Assembly (NCBI RefSeq): GCF_900112065.1
Contig: NZ_FOKE01000008.1
Span: forward strand, 186,001-250,000
From: Cohnella sp. OV330
GTDB lineage: Bacteria > Bacillota > Bacilli > Paenibacillales > Paenibacillaceae
DNA: 64,000 bases
Direction: 5' to 3'
Shown here: positions 56,226 through 64,000 of the stretch, piece after piece
Layout: the number at the start of each line of letters is the position of its first letter
How positions within the stretch are numbered: the stretch's first letter is position 1
Translations under genes and position numbers: made by a program
Notes under the pieces: generated by a model
Database searches by the model: none
The model's input: only the letters and a program-made list of their open reading frames with translations
What the model was told of the DNA's origin: nothing

Positions 56226-58703
56226 ATGAAAATTTCATATAATAGGAAATTAAAGATTATTATTTCAGCGATGTTGGCGTTCATCCTTTCAGTACCCGCT
56301 CTCTCGAACGGAAGCGCTCATGCCGAAGGTACGTTGATCAAAGCTGGCAATTATTTGTACAGCCCGCAGCCCGACGCCGGCAGCTCTCCCGATCGCGTGA
56401 CTAGCGGCTTGGTTTCTTCCGCGAACGGCGTGCTTTTCGACGGCTTAAGCAATTATGCCGGTTGGATGGGAAGCGCGACTGCATTGACGACCGTTAGGGT
56501 CGTGTTCGATCTTATGAAGGATTACCCGTTGGATCAGATTAGAATCGTGATGAATTCCCAGAACATCTATTGGGGCTTTAAGGACATTACCGTCAAATAC
56601 CGTCCGGAAGCGAAGCTGGGGTATTATATCGCCGCCAGGCACGTGAGGTCCGGTACGGATTTAAACTACACGGTATCCGTGCCGATGGCGAATGCCACGG
56701 CCAGATATGTCATTTTGGAGATTCGGCGAACGCAACTCTATCAGCATATCCCGCTTACGGAGGTCGAATTTTACAAAGGGACGGGCGAAGCCGGTCCGAA
56801 TCCGGCCGAAGCGCTGACCGCGACGGATCTCAAGGCGGAGCTGTCCAAGGACGCGTTGATGGTCGATAAGTACGGTCAATGGATGAGCGAGACTTGGCCG
56901 GGCAAAGTCGCCTACGACGTTCAGCTGCAGCTCGAGTATGCGAATGAGGCTGCGCAGCTGGCGACGACATCGCTGAATCTCTCGAAGTACGATACGTACG
57001 GCGGGATCAAAAGCGAAGGGAAGCAAGCCGCAACCGGATTTTTTCGCCTTCAAAAAATTAACGGAAAATGGTGGTTCATCACGCCTGAAGGATATCCCTT
57101 CATCATGAAAGGCGTCGATGCGACAAGCTTATGGGAGGCCGGCTATAAGACGCCGGTCAACAAAGCCGACGGAAGTCCGAGGGTCATTTTTGACGAACTG
57201 CCGGACAAGACCGCTTATTCGCCAGCCTACACCAACGATACGAACGGCCAATACGTCAGCTTCGTCGTCGCCAACGTGATGAAAAAGTACGGATCCAACT
57301 ATGAGGCTAAATGGGAGGACATCACCAAGAAGCGGTTGATCGACTGGGGCTTCAACGCTTTCGCCAAATGGACGAAACCAAAAGGCATTACGTTCCCTTA
57401 CGTTCAAGTGCTCCAGGAACCGGCGAATCTGAGAAGAATATTGTGGACGTACGACGTCTTCGATCCTGAGAGCGAAGCGATCATCGACACAGCGCTCAAA
57501 GCGCAGCTGACATCCGCGAAAAGCAGCCCGTGGCTGATCGGCTATACGTATGACAACGAAGCCGGCTGGGACAGCGAGATCGTGAAGCAAATCTTGCTTT
57601 ACAACGCGAGCTCCCCCGCAAAAAGCGCATTCGTCGATTTTATGGCTGCTCGATACAACAACGATCTGGGGACGGTCAACCGGCTGCTCGGAACAAGCGC
57701 CGCGTCGTTCGCCGGGTTGAAGGACACGCTAATCGACATCGCCAAGGTGCCGGCCATCGATGTATCCGAATATATCCGTCTGGCGTCCAAAACCTACTAT
57801 TCGTCGATCCGCAACCTCATCAAAAAATACGATACGAATCATCTGTTCCTCGGCAGCTCCGTCGTCCCGACCTGGCGAACGAGCCTGGATTGGGATCAAG
57901 GAGCCATGGCTTACGTCGACGCCTTCTCCGTGGACAGCTACACGCAGAACGCAGATTGGATCACCAGATACGCGGCATACGACAAACCTTTGATTAACCA
58001 AGAATACTCCTTCGGCACCGCGACCAGAGGGCTGACCTACATCAGCGCGCCAACGAAAACGGAGAGCATCGCGGACCGAGGCAGAGCGTTCAAGACGTTC
58101 GTCGAAAGCCAAGCCGCGAACCCGCTTTTCGTCGGCTCGGGCTGGTACTCGTATTACGATCAACCGGTGACGGGACGGCCCGATGGCGAGAGCTATAACA
58201 CGGGGCTCGTGAATCAGCAGGATCAACCTTTTACGGAAATGGTAAGCATTATGAAGGAAGTTCACGCAGGGCTGGACGGCCTCCATGCCGGTGCCGTCGC
58301 GCCGGTCGAATCGGCGCCCGCGCCGGCTGTGATCGAAGCCGAGAAATACAGCCAGCAGATGGGAGCCGCGATCGCTTCCATATCGACCGGCGGGCAGTAC
58401 GTCGGATCTTTGAAACCCGGCGATTGGACGGCCTACGCCAACGTGAACCTAACAGGGATGACCAAAGCGGAGTTTAAAGTCGCTTCGGACAAGTCAGGGA
58501 CGATTCGGCTTCGGCTCGGCGGTCCGTCCGGCACCGTCATCGGCACGCTCGGCATCGCGTCGACGGGCGGGCTGCAAACGTGGAAAACGTCGCAGATCGC
58601 CATCACGCCTACCGCAGGCGTTCAAAATCTGTACCTGACGTTCGAAAATGCGGCAGGCGACGAAATCGGCAATATCGATTACTTCAAGCTGCTTGCTTCC
58701 TGA
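56226..58703 (+). CDS. Secreted glycoside hydrolase (GH50/GH42-like barrel) with C-terminal CBM6
   Basis: An 825-residue exported enzyme. Signal peptide: basic start, then IIISAMLAFILSVPAL and cleavage after AHA at about residue 33. Residues about 45-195 form a discoidin-like beta domain. The catalytic part includes GKWWFITPEGYPFIMKGVDA, IGYTYDNEAGWD (candidate acid/base Glu) and KPLINQEYSFG (candidate nucleophile Glu), as in beta-agarase and beta-galactosidase clans. Residues about 700-825 read as a CBM6 (VIEAEKYSQQMGA, GGQYVGSLKPGDWTAYANV, GNIDYFKL). ATG 56226 is 6 nt after GGAGG; ATG 56223 is also possible. Upstream DNA is AT-rich. The polysaccharide target is unknown. Confidence 0.8.
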   Translation: MKISYNRKLKIIISAMLAFILSVPALSNGSAHAEGTLIKAGNYLYSPQPDAGSSPDRVTSGLVSSANGVLFDGLSNYAGWMGSATALTTVRVVFDLMKDYPLDQIRIVMNSQNIYWGFKDITVKYRPEAKLGYYIAARHVRSGTDLNYTVSVPMANATARYVILEIRRTQLYQHIPLTEVEFYKGTGEAGPNPAEALTATDLKAELSKDALMVDKYGQWMSETWPGKVAYDVQLQLEYANEAAQLATTSLNLSKYDTYGGIKSEGKQAATGFFRLQKINGKWWFITPEGYPFIMKGVDATSLWEAGYKTPVNKADGSPRVIFDELPDKTAYSPAYTNDTNGQYVSFVVANVMKKYGSNYEAKWEDITKKRLIDWGFNAFAKWTKPKGITFPYVQVLQEPANLRRILWTYDVFDPESEAIIDTALKAQLTSAKSSPWLIGYTYDNEAGWDSEIVKQILLYNASSPAKSAFVDFMAARYNNDLGTVNRLLGTSAASFAGLKDTLIDIAKVPAIDVSEYIRLASKTYYSSIRNLIKKYDTNHLFLGSSVVPTWRTSLDWDQGAMAYVDAFSVDSYTQNADWITRYAAYDKPLINQEYSFGTATRGLTYISAPTKTESIADRGRAFKTFVESQAANPLFVGSGWYSYYDQPVTGRPDGESYNTGLVNQQDQPFTEMVSIMKEVHAGLDGLHAGAVAPVESAPAPAVIEAEKYSQQMGAAIASISTGGQYVGSLKPGDWTAYANVNLTGMTKAEFKVASDKSGTIRLRLGGPSGTVIGTLGIASTGGLQTWKTSQIAITPTAGVQNLYLTFENAAGDEIGNIDYFKLLAS

Positions 58704-58766
58704 TCTTGAAGAAGGATCAAGTGACGAGCGGGGCTTCGTAAGAAGTCTTCGTCATCATCGACATTA

Positions 58767-58797
58767 AAAAGAGGGGCGACATCGTCGCCCCTCTTTT
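58767..58797. terminator. Bidirectional terminator
   Basis: AAAAGAGGGGCGAC-ATC-GTCGCCCCTCTTTT lies between the GH gene and the convergent DUF4962 gene, symmetric for both strands. Confidence 0.92.
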
Positions 58798-58840
58798 ACC
58801 ATGTACGGAGACTTTCATTTACGCATGTCTCGTTACGCCA

Positions 58841-61800
58841 TCAGGGAACGAGCTGCAGCCTCAACTTGCCAGTCGGATTCGGCACGATAATCTTCGGAAT
58901 CCATGGCATTTGAATTTGTTCCCCCGTTTTCACGGGCCCGACGCCTTCGACGACCAAGCCGGGCGGCGCTTCCAGCACGTTGTATAACGCTTTGTTCATC
59001 GAAAACGACCCCCAAGCCGCGGTGCCGCCATCGCCGTCCCCGTAAGCGGAGAGGGTCAAGTTCGTCGTCGTGCCGTTGATCACGACCTGGAACGTGACGT
59101 TCGGCTTCGCGGCCGGCGCTTCGACGTTCGAGAGGCGCAAATGATGCTGACCCGGTTCGACGTTGACGGTCAGCGCGCTGCCCGACGCGGTCCAGTGAAC
59201 GCCGCGCGCGCCTAAGGCCGTTTCGATGACGCCGCCTTGCGGAATCTGACGGTAGGCTTCGTCGAGCACGGTCGTTACGCCCGCTTTGTTTAACGTCACC
59301 TGCGTATTTTGCGTGCCGGTAATGGACAGCTCGTCGCCGGACAGCGAGACGGTCGCCGGCTGCGAGCCGGTCGCCGGCTGCGAGCCGGAGATCAGCGTGA
59401 CGCCGTTCTTGATCAGCTCCGTTCCGCCGACGAGCAATACCGAATCGCCTTTGACCACGGCGGCGATGCCGTTGAACTGAATATTGTCTGCCGCGACCGT
59501 GACGGAGCCGCTCAGCGCTTTGCGGACGTAGACATCCGTTCCATTCGCAAAATGGAGCTTGCGGTAGGCCGCGTCGTCCGTGGCGACGACGGACTCGGGC
59601 GTCGAACCGACCTTATAGGGAATGTAGGTGGACACGATCGTCGCCTCATTGGTCGCCGGCGTCGCGAATCCGCCGTGCTGCCGCGTACGTCCCAAGAACT
59701 TGCCGCCTGTACTTGCATGCGTTCCCGGCGTCTGTAGATTGCCGGCTGCATCGATCGCTTGATTGGTGACCGGGATCGCCGTCAATCCCGGATAGTAGAG
59801 CTGCACTTTCATCGCTGCCTGGTTCTGCACGATCGTCGCGTTGCTGTTCGCGCCATCCAGCGTCAGACTCGTATCGGCATGCAGCCAATACTCGAAGCTG
59901 GAACCGCCGGATTGACGTGCCTTCAAGTTATCGACGACGACGAATGCGCCCGGTTTGACATAGATAACGCTGCGCTGTGCTTGATTAAGTCCGATATTTA
60001 CGGCCAGATCGGTGTTGTAGGCCGCAGTGGCGTCGCCGACCGCCGCGTCGAAGTCCTTGTTCGTTGAGAATCCCGTAATTTTTCCTTTTGCTTGTAGATC
60101 GAATATTTTCTGGCCCTTCTTGCCGTCGTAGGTAACCGCGTTTTTGGCAAAGGTTTGCTTCGTGTACAGCTTGTTGTAAGGACTCTCGAAGGAATCGTAA
60201 AAACCGCCGTCTACGGTAAGCTCCTCGCCGAAAGCATCGATGATCAAAGCGTTCTGCTCGGCATGGCTATGATTGATGCTGCCATACGAACTTGATTTGA
60301 AATAAGCTGAAATGCGCTTCGGATCGTACAGGCTGGAATGCATCGCGACCAGTCCGATGTAATCGAAGTATTTGGCGGTCGGCATCTCGACGGGCGGACG
60401 GGATGCCAATGCGGAATCTTCATACAAGTAGCTGTGGACGTCGGTCGTCGCATACGGAACCGTTTTGGCGTACCACTGCATCACCTGGTTTTGATACATG
60501 GACGCATTGCGCGTAATGCTCGTATTCACGACGTCTCTCGACATGGCATTGATATCGTCTCCGAAGACGCCGCTCTTCTGACCGACCGGGAACACATAGA
60601 GCGGGAACCAGGATTCGTTGCGCGGGAACGCCTTTTGATAAATATTAAAGCCCGTCGCCGTGTAGACGATATCCATCAGCCATTTGTCGCTGATCGCGGA
60701 CCACTGCCAGTAACCTACGCCGTTGCCCCATCCGCCGTCTTCGCCGCCCCATGGCGGCATTAAGTTGATATAGGCGGGGATCACTTTACTGAACCAATTT
60801 TGCGCATCTTGCGATACGACGGAACCGTTAGCCGTGATATTGTCGTGCAACAGCGCGGTAGAGATGATCCCCAGGTAGGCGAAGACGGACCAGCCGTGCG
60901 AGTCGAGCGGTTTCGTCGAGATCGGCGTGTTGACCAATACGTCGTCCGCGATCGTTTTGGCGCGATCGTGAATCATCGTGACCGCGGTCAATCTCTCCGC
61001 AGCGGTCAGCTTGTCGTATATCCAGTCGTACGTCATCGCGCTTTTGCGCGTAATATCCCGATGCACCTGGTCGTTGACCCAATAGTAGGTCGGTCCCGAC
61101 TGCGTATTCCAGGTCGCGAGATTGAGCAGCCTGTCGCGGGCATAGAAGGCGTATTTCTCATCGCCCGTGAGCAAATAAATGAAAGCGGCGTAGTGCATTT
61201 TGTTCGTTTCGGCCGTCGTTTTGTTCAGCACGTCCGTCGTCGGCTCCGGCGGCGGTGCATTCGTTATCGGATCGTTTTGGTACGCGAGCAGCGCGGCGTC
61301 GGCCAGAGACAGGATTTTCTGGTACGTAGCAAGGCCCGCACCGGTTTTTCTCGCTCGGAACGCGGTCAGGTCGCTCTGGCTGGTCAGAATGCGCGGATGC
61401 GTCGTGGGCACGCTGCTCATCAGCGTAGTTACCGGGGGCACCGCGAACGGAACGGCATCCGGATCGATGCGGAATTGGCGCGTATCGCTCCACACCGACC
61501 AGCCCGACGCATTGTGGAAACGGACGCGCCAGTAGTACGATTTTCCGGCCGCGAACGTATTCGGAAAGTTGTAATAATTGATCGCGATGTCGTTTTTTTG
61601 ATAAGAGATGCTGTTGAACGCGCTGTCGTCGGCGACTTGAAGCTCGTATACGTCAGTGCCCGTAACGGACGGCCAACCGAAATCTGGCGGATTCTGCGTC
61701 GTCACCAGTTGATCCTGCGGTTGGTAGTTTCTTATATCGGCAGGGTTCGATACGGTCGGCCATACGTCGGCTGCCGTCAGGGACGCTTGATCGAAGTAGA

Positions 61801-62791
61801 CGTCGGCCGTTCCGCTCGCAAGCGTCGTTAATTCGACTTGGACGTGGGTCGTCCCCGATGGCGGCACGCCGGATACGGTCAGGGCTTGCCAGCTTCCCGT
61901 GACGGATGAAGGCGCTTGCAAAGGTTGTCCCGAGGAACCTACAAAACGCAGGATTAGACTTCCGGTTCCCGTCACCGCATTGGCTTTAACGGAAGCGGTG
62001 TAGGATTTGCCGGTGACGACAGGGATGGACGGACTCTTTACATTGTACGCGTTCGTAGCGGAGCTGTCGGTCAGGCGCACGGACTTTTTGCCGTGCGCAT
62101 ACACGGATGTGGACACAGAGACGCTGGACGCTTGACCGTTGTCGGTCGCGGTCCATTCCGTCGGTCTAGTACCCGAGACCGTCTCGAAGCTTGCATTCGG
62201 AAGCAGCTCGCTTGTTTTCAGCGATACCTCGTCGAAATAGGCGGTACCGGTGCCGGCAGCGCTGGGAATGAAGAGGAGAATCTTTACATTGACGGTATCC
62301 GGCGGAGCGATGCCGGTTAATTCGATCGTCTGCCAGCCGGGGGAAACGGACTTAAGCGCGACATTCTGCGTAGCGCTCGCATTGTTGGCATCGTAATACC
62401 TGACAATCATCCCGGCTTGGCCGGCCTCGACTTTGACTTTGACGCTTGCTTGGTAGGTCGTTCCGGGAGAGTAAGGCATATAGGGGGTAGACACGTCGGC
62501 TGCTGCGGCAGTCGAGTTATCGGTGATTTTGATGCTTTGCGTTCCGTTCGTAAATTGACTGGTGACCAGTTCATACGATAAGCCGGTTGCGGTAGAAGGG
62601 AACCAATTCGTAGGGAGCGTCCCGGTCACTTGCTCAAAGCTGGGGTTCGCGACCAGCTCCGGCCCGGTGGCAGGAAGTCCGAGCGCTTTGACGATCGGCG
62701 GGGAGTAGAGGAAGAGGTTAATAACCAAGTTCATGCCTAAGACGAAAACGATGAATACGGACATTTTGCGCTTCCATGAATGATGAATCAA
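58841..62791 (-). CDS. Secreted DUF4962/heparinase II-III family protein with N-terminal carbohydrate-binding-like domains
   Basis: A 1,316-residue exported protein. The N-terminus has a hydrophobic stretch ([20 protein letters not shown]) serving as signal. Two CBM4/9-like domains follow ([26 protein letters not shown]), then a fibronectin-like part ([16 protein letters not shown]) and a DUF4962 helical region ([20 protein letters not shown]). The heparinase-type core includes [20 protein letters not shown] and [18 protein letters not shown], giving candidate His/Tyr catalytic residues, and a C-terminal beta region. Likely a polysaccharide lyase for uronic-acid glycans. The start is TTG 62791, 8 nt after AGGAGG on the minus strand. 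A close paralog follows at 63060. Confidence 0.82.
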   Translation of the reverse strand: MIHHSWKRKMSVFIVFVLGMNLVINLFLYSPPIVKALGLPATGPELVANPSFEQVTGTLPTNWFPSTATGLSYELVTSQFTNGTQSIKITDNSTAAAADVSTPYMPYSPGTTYQASVKVKVEAGQAGMIVRYYDANNASATQNVALKSVSPGWQTIELTGIAPPDTVNVKILLFIPSAAGTGTAYFDEVSLKTSELLPNASFETVSGTRPTEWTATDNGQASSVSVSTSVYAHGKKSVRLTDSSATNAYNVKSPSIPVVTGKSYTASVKANAVTGTGSLILRFVGSSGQPLQAPSSVTGSWQALTVSGVPPSGTTHVQVELTTLASGTADVYFDQASLTAADVWPTVSNPADIRNYQPQDQLVTTQNPPDFGWPSVTGTDVYELQVADDSAFNSISYQKNDIAINYYNFPNTFAAGKSYYWRVRFHNASGWSVWSDTRQFRIDPDAVPFAVPPVTTLMSSVPTTHPRILTSQSDLTAFRARKTGAGLATYQKILSLADAALLAYQNDPITNAPPPEPTTDVLNKTTAETNKMHYAAFIYLLTGDEKYAFYARDRLLNLATWNTQSGPTYYWVNDQVHRDITRKSAMTYDWIYDKLTAAERLTAVTMIHDRAKTIADDVLVNTPISTKPLDSHGWSVFAYLGIISTALLHDNITANGSVVSQDAQNWFSKVIPAYINLMPPWGGEDGGWGNGVGYWQWSAISDKWLMDIVYTATGFNIYQKAFPRNESWFPLYVFPVGQKSGVFGDDINAMSRDVVNTSITRNASMYQNQVMQWYAKTVPYATTDVHSYLYEDSALASRPPVEMPTAKYFDYIGLVAMHSSLYDPKRISAYFKSSSYGSINHSHAEQNALIIDAFGEELTVDGGFYDSFESPYNKLYTKQTFAKNAVTYDGKKGQKIFDLQAKGKITGFSTNKDFDAAVGDATAAYNTDLAVNIGLNQAQRSVIYVKPGAFVVVDNLKARQSGGSSFEYWLHADTSLTLDGANSNATIVQNQAAMKVQLYYPGLTAIPVTNQAIDAAGNLQTPGTHASTGGKFLGRTRQHGGFATPATNEATIVSTYIPYKVGSTPESVVATDDAAYRKLHFANGTDVYVRKALSGSVTVAADNIQFNGIAAVVKGDSVLLVGGTELIKNGVTLISGSQPATGSQPATVSLSGDELSITGTQNTQVTLNKAGVTTVLDEAYRQIPQGGVIETALGARGVHWTASGSALTVNVEPGQHHLRLSNVEAPAAKPNVTFQVVINGTTTNLTLSAYGDGDGGTAAWGSFSMNKALYNVLEAPPGLVVEGVGPVKTGEQIQMPWIPKIIVPNPTGKLRLQLVP
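59351..59386 (-). repeat. 18-bp tandem duplication inside the DUF4962 gene
   Basis: GGTCGCCGGCTGCGAGCC occurs twice in a row, encoding a doubled GSQPAT. The paralog at 63060 has a single SSQPAT at the same place, so this is a recent in-frame duplication. Confidence 0.85.
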
Positions 62792-62991
62792 TGAAATCGC
62801 CTCCTGTTTATTCTGTTTCCGTTGCCTAGCGAGTGTTGTGGTCGATCACCTCCGATTGGTATACGTATGTTTGGGTTGTCATTTCGTGATGTATGCATAT
62901 TGTAAAACGGCGCCTCCTCCTGAGACATTCACATTCGGCGCTGAAATTGACTTATTTTACCGGAATATTTTTTTGACGATCTCACAAAGAA

Positions 62992-63014
62992 GGGGAGCGA
63001 CATGATCGCTCCCC
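62992..63014 (-). terminator. Candidate terminator of the second DUF4962 paralog
   Basis: GGGGAGCGA-CATGA-TCGCTCCCC hairpin located just beyond the stop at 63060 on the minus strand; the following T-tract (CTTCTTTG) is weak. Confidence 0.6.
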
Positions 63015-63059
63015 GACTTCATCAATTCAAGTTACGCGAAGAATCGCTTGTTGGGACAA

Positions 63060-64000
63060 TTATGGAACGAGTTGCAGCTTCAATGTGCCGGTCGGGTTGG
63101 GCAAGATGATCTTGGCGGCCGCTCCCAATTGGATCTGTGCGTTAGTCTTCGCGGGTCCGACGCCGTCGAAGACGAGACCGGGCGGCGTTTCAAGAACCGT
63201 GTAGGTCCCCGGGGCATTCGCGAGGGCGCCCCAAGCCGCTGTGCCGCCATCCCCGTCTCCGTAAGCGGAAAGCGTCACGTTGGAAGACGTGCCGTTAATG
63301 ACGACCGGCAGCGTGACGTTAGGCTTCGATGCCGGCGCCGCAACGTTGGAGAGACGCAGGTGATGCTGACCCGGCTCGACGTTCACGGTTAACGTACTGC
63401 CCGATGCCGTCCAATGCACCCCGCGCGCGTTAACGGCCGTCGCGATGACGCCGCCTTGCGGGATCGAACGGTAAGCCTCGTCGAGGACGGTCGTCACGCC
63501 GGACTTGTTCAGCGCGACCTGCGTATCCTGCGGGCCCGTAATGGACAGCTCGTCGCCGGACAGCGAGACGGTCGCGGGCTGCGAGCTGGAGATGAGCGTC
63601 ACGCCGTTTTTAACGAGCTGTGTGCCGCCGACAAGCAGCACCGAAGTCCCTTTGACGACGGCTGCGATGCCGTCGAATTGAATGCCGTCGGCCGCGACCG
63701 TGACGGAGCCGCTTTGCGCCAAGCGAACATACACATCCGTCCCGTTCGTAAAGTGGAACTTGCGATAGGAGAGCGTCTCCGAGGCGACGACGGTCTCTGG
63801 CGTCGTTCCAGCCTGATAGGGGACATAGGTAGAAACGATCGTCGTATAATCGGCGGCGCCTGTCGAGAATCCGCCGTGCTGCCGGATACGCCCCAGGAAT
63901 CTGCCGGCGGTGCTCGAGTGCGTTCCCGGCGTTTGCACGGTGCCGCTGGCATCGATGGCCTGATTCGTGACGGGAATCGCCGTCAATGATTTCGCGTAGA
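63060..64000 (-). CDS. DUF4962/heparinase-family paralog, only C-terminal part in window
   Basis: About 313 residues of the C-terminal beta region, open to the window end. It is closely similar throughout to the end of the gene at 58841: [80 protein letters not shown] and the shared end KLQLVP. The two therefore arose by tandem duplication. The TTG at 63986 is internal, not a start; codons before it (YAKS) continue the frame. Catalytic residues lie outside the window. Confidence 0.85.
   Translation of the reverse strand, partial: YAKSLTAIPVTNQAIDASGTVQTPGTHSSTAGRFLGRIRQHGGFSTGAADYTTIVSTYVPYQAGTTPETVVASETLSYRKFHFTNGTDVYVRLAQSGSVTVAADGIQFDGIAAVVKGTSVLLVGGTQLVKNGVTLISSSQPATVSLSGDELSITGPQDTQVALNKSGVTTVLDEAYRSIPQGGVIATAVNARGVHWTASGSTLTVNVEPGQHHLRLSNVAAPASKPNVTLPVVINGTSSNVTLSAYGDGDGGTAAWGALANAPGTYTVLETPPGLVFDGVGPAKTNAQIQLGAAAKIILPNPTGTLKLQLVP

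Overview
The window looks like chromosome from a GC-rich, spore-forming member of the Paenibacillaceae (Cohnella- or Paenibacillus-like). This rests on protein families: GlpP antiterminator, DUF3231 and DUF2512 proteins, a Cse60-like small protein, MecA-N type penicillin-binding lipoprotein, giant DUF11 repeat protein, large secreted polysaccharide-degrading enzymes. It also rests on strong AGGAGG-type ribosome binding sites, several TTG starts, and short intergenic inverted repeats of a kind I recall from this family. No rRNA, tRNA, transposase, phage gene or CRISPR array was seen. Genus-level assignment is inference.

Layout, left to right. 1-4.6 kb: truncated 14-TM MFS exporter divergent from a MarR regulator, then rnz-selD-selU (tRNA 3'-end processing and selenium donor/tRNA selenation). 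4.6-9.7 kb: SDR oxidoreductase divergent from a TetR regulator with an operator placed exactly in the promoter spacer, a methyltransferase-TPR protein, a Cse60-like small gene, and meso-diaminopimelate dehydrogenase. 9.8-12.9 kb: tightly overlapped type III polyketide synthase, methyltransferase and FAD oxidoreductase. 13.4-17.2 kb: glpP-glpK-glpD with a probable antiterminator leader before glpD. 17.3-24.7 kb: phosphodiesterase, SelO-type pseudokinase, pgi, MBL hydrolase, Gfo/Idh/MocA oxidoreductase, DUF3231 and DUF2512 genes, DinB. 24.7-30.4 kb: WYL regulator with an ABM monooxygenase, PBP lipoprotein, lone winged-helix protein, D-2-hydroxyacid dehydrogenase, VOC protein.

30.4-37.4 kb: a four-unit array of small inverted repeats, then a LysR regulator divergent from zwf-tkt-tal-gnd. 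This cluster joins the oxidative and non-oxidative pentose phosphate pathway and works with pgi upstream. 37.5-49.9 kb: a roughly 2,800-residue DUF11 repeat protein (minus strand) interrupted by two apparent frame breaks, facing a secreted 1,250-residue FecR-domain protein. 50-52 kb: arsR-arsB-arsC. 52.4-56 kb: cysJ-cysI assimilatory sulfite reductase. 56.2-64 kb: a polysaccharide-degradation island with a secreted GH50/GH42-like enzyme carrying a CBM6 domain and two tandem DUF4962/heparinase-type paralogs, the second cut by the window end.

Most genes are ordinary housekeeping or accessory genes. The observations most worth follow-up are the interrupted giant DUF11 protein with an alternating two-type repeat architecture, the type III PKS cassette, the TetR operator-in-spacer promoter, the small-inverted-repeat array, the dispersed intergenic repeat, and the tandem polysaccharide lyase-like paralogs. 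No clearly new defence or signalling system was recognised.
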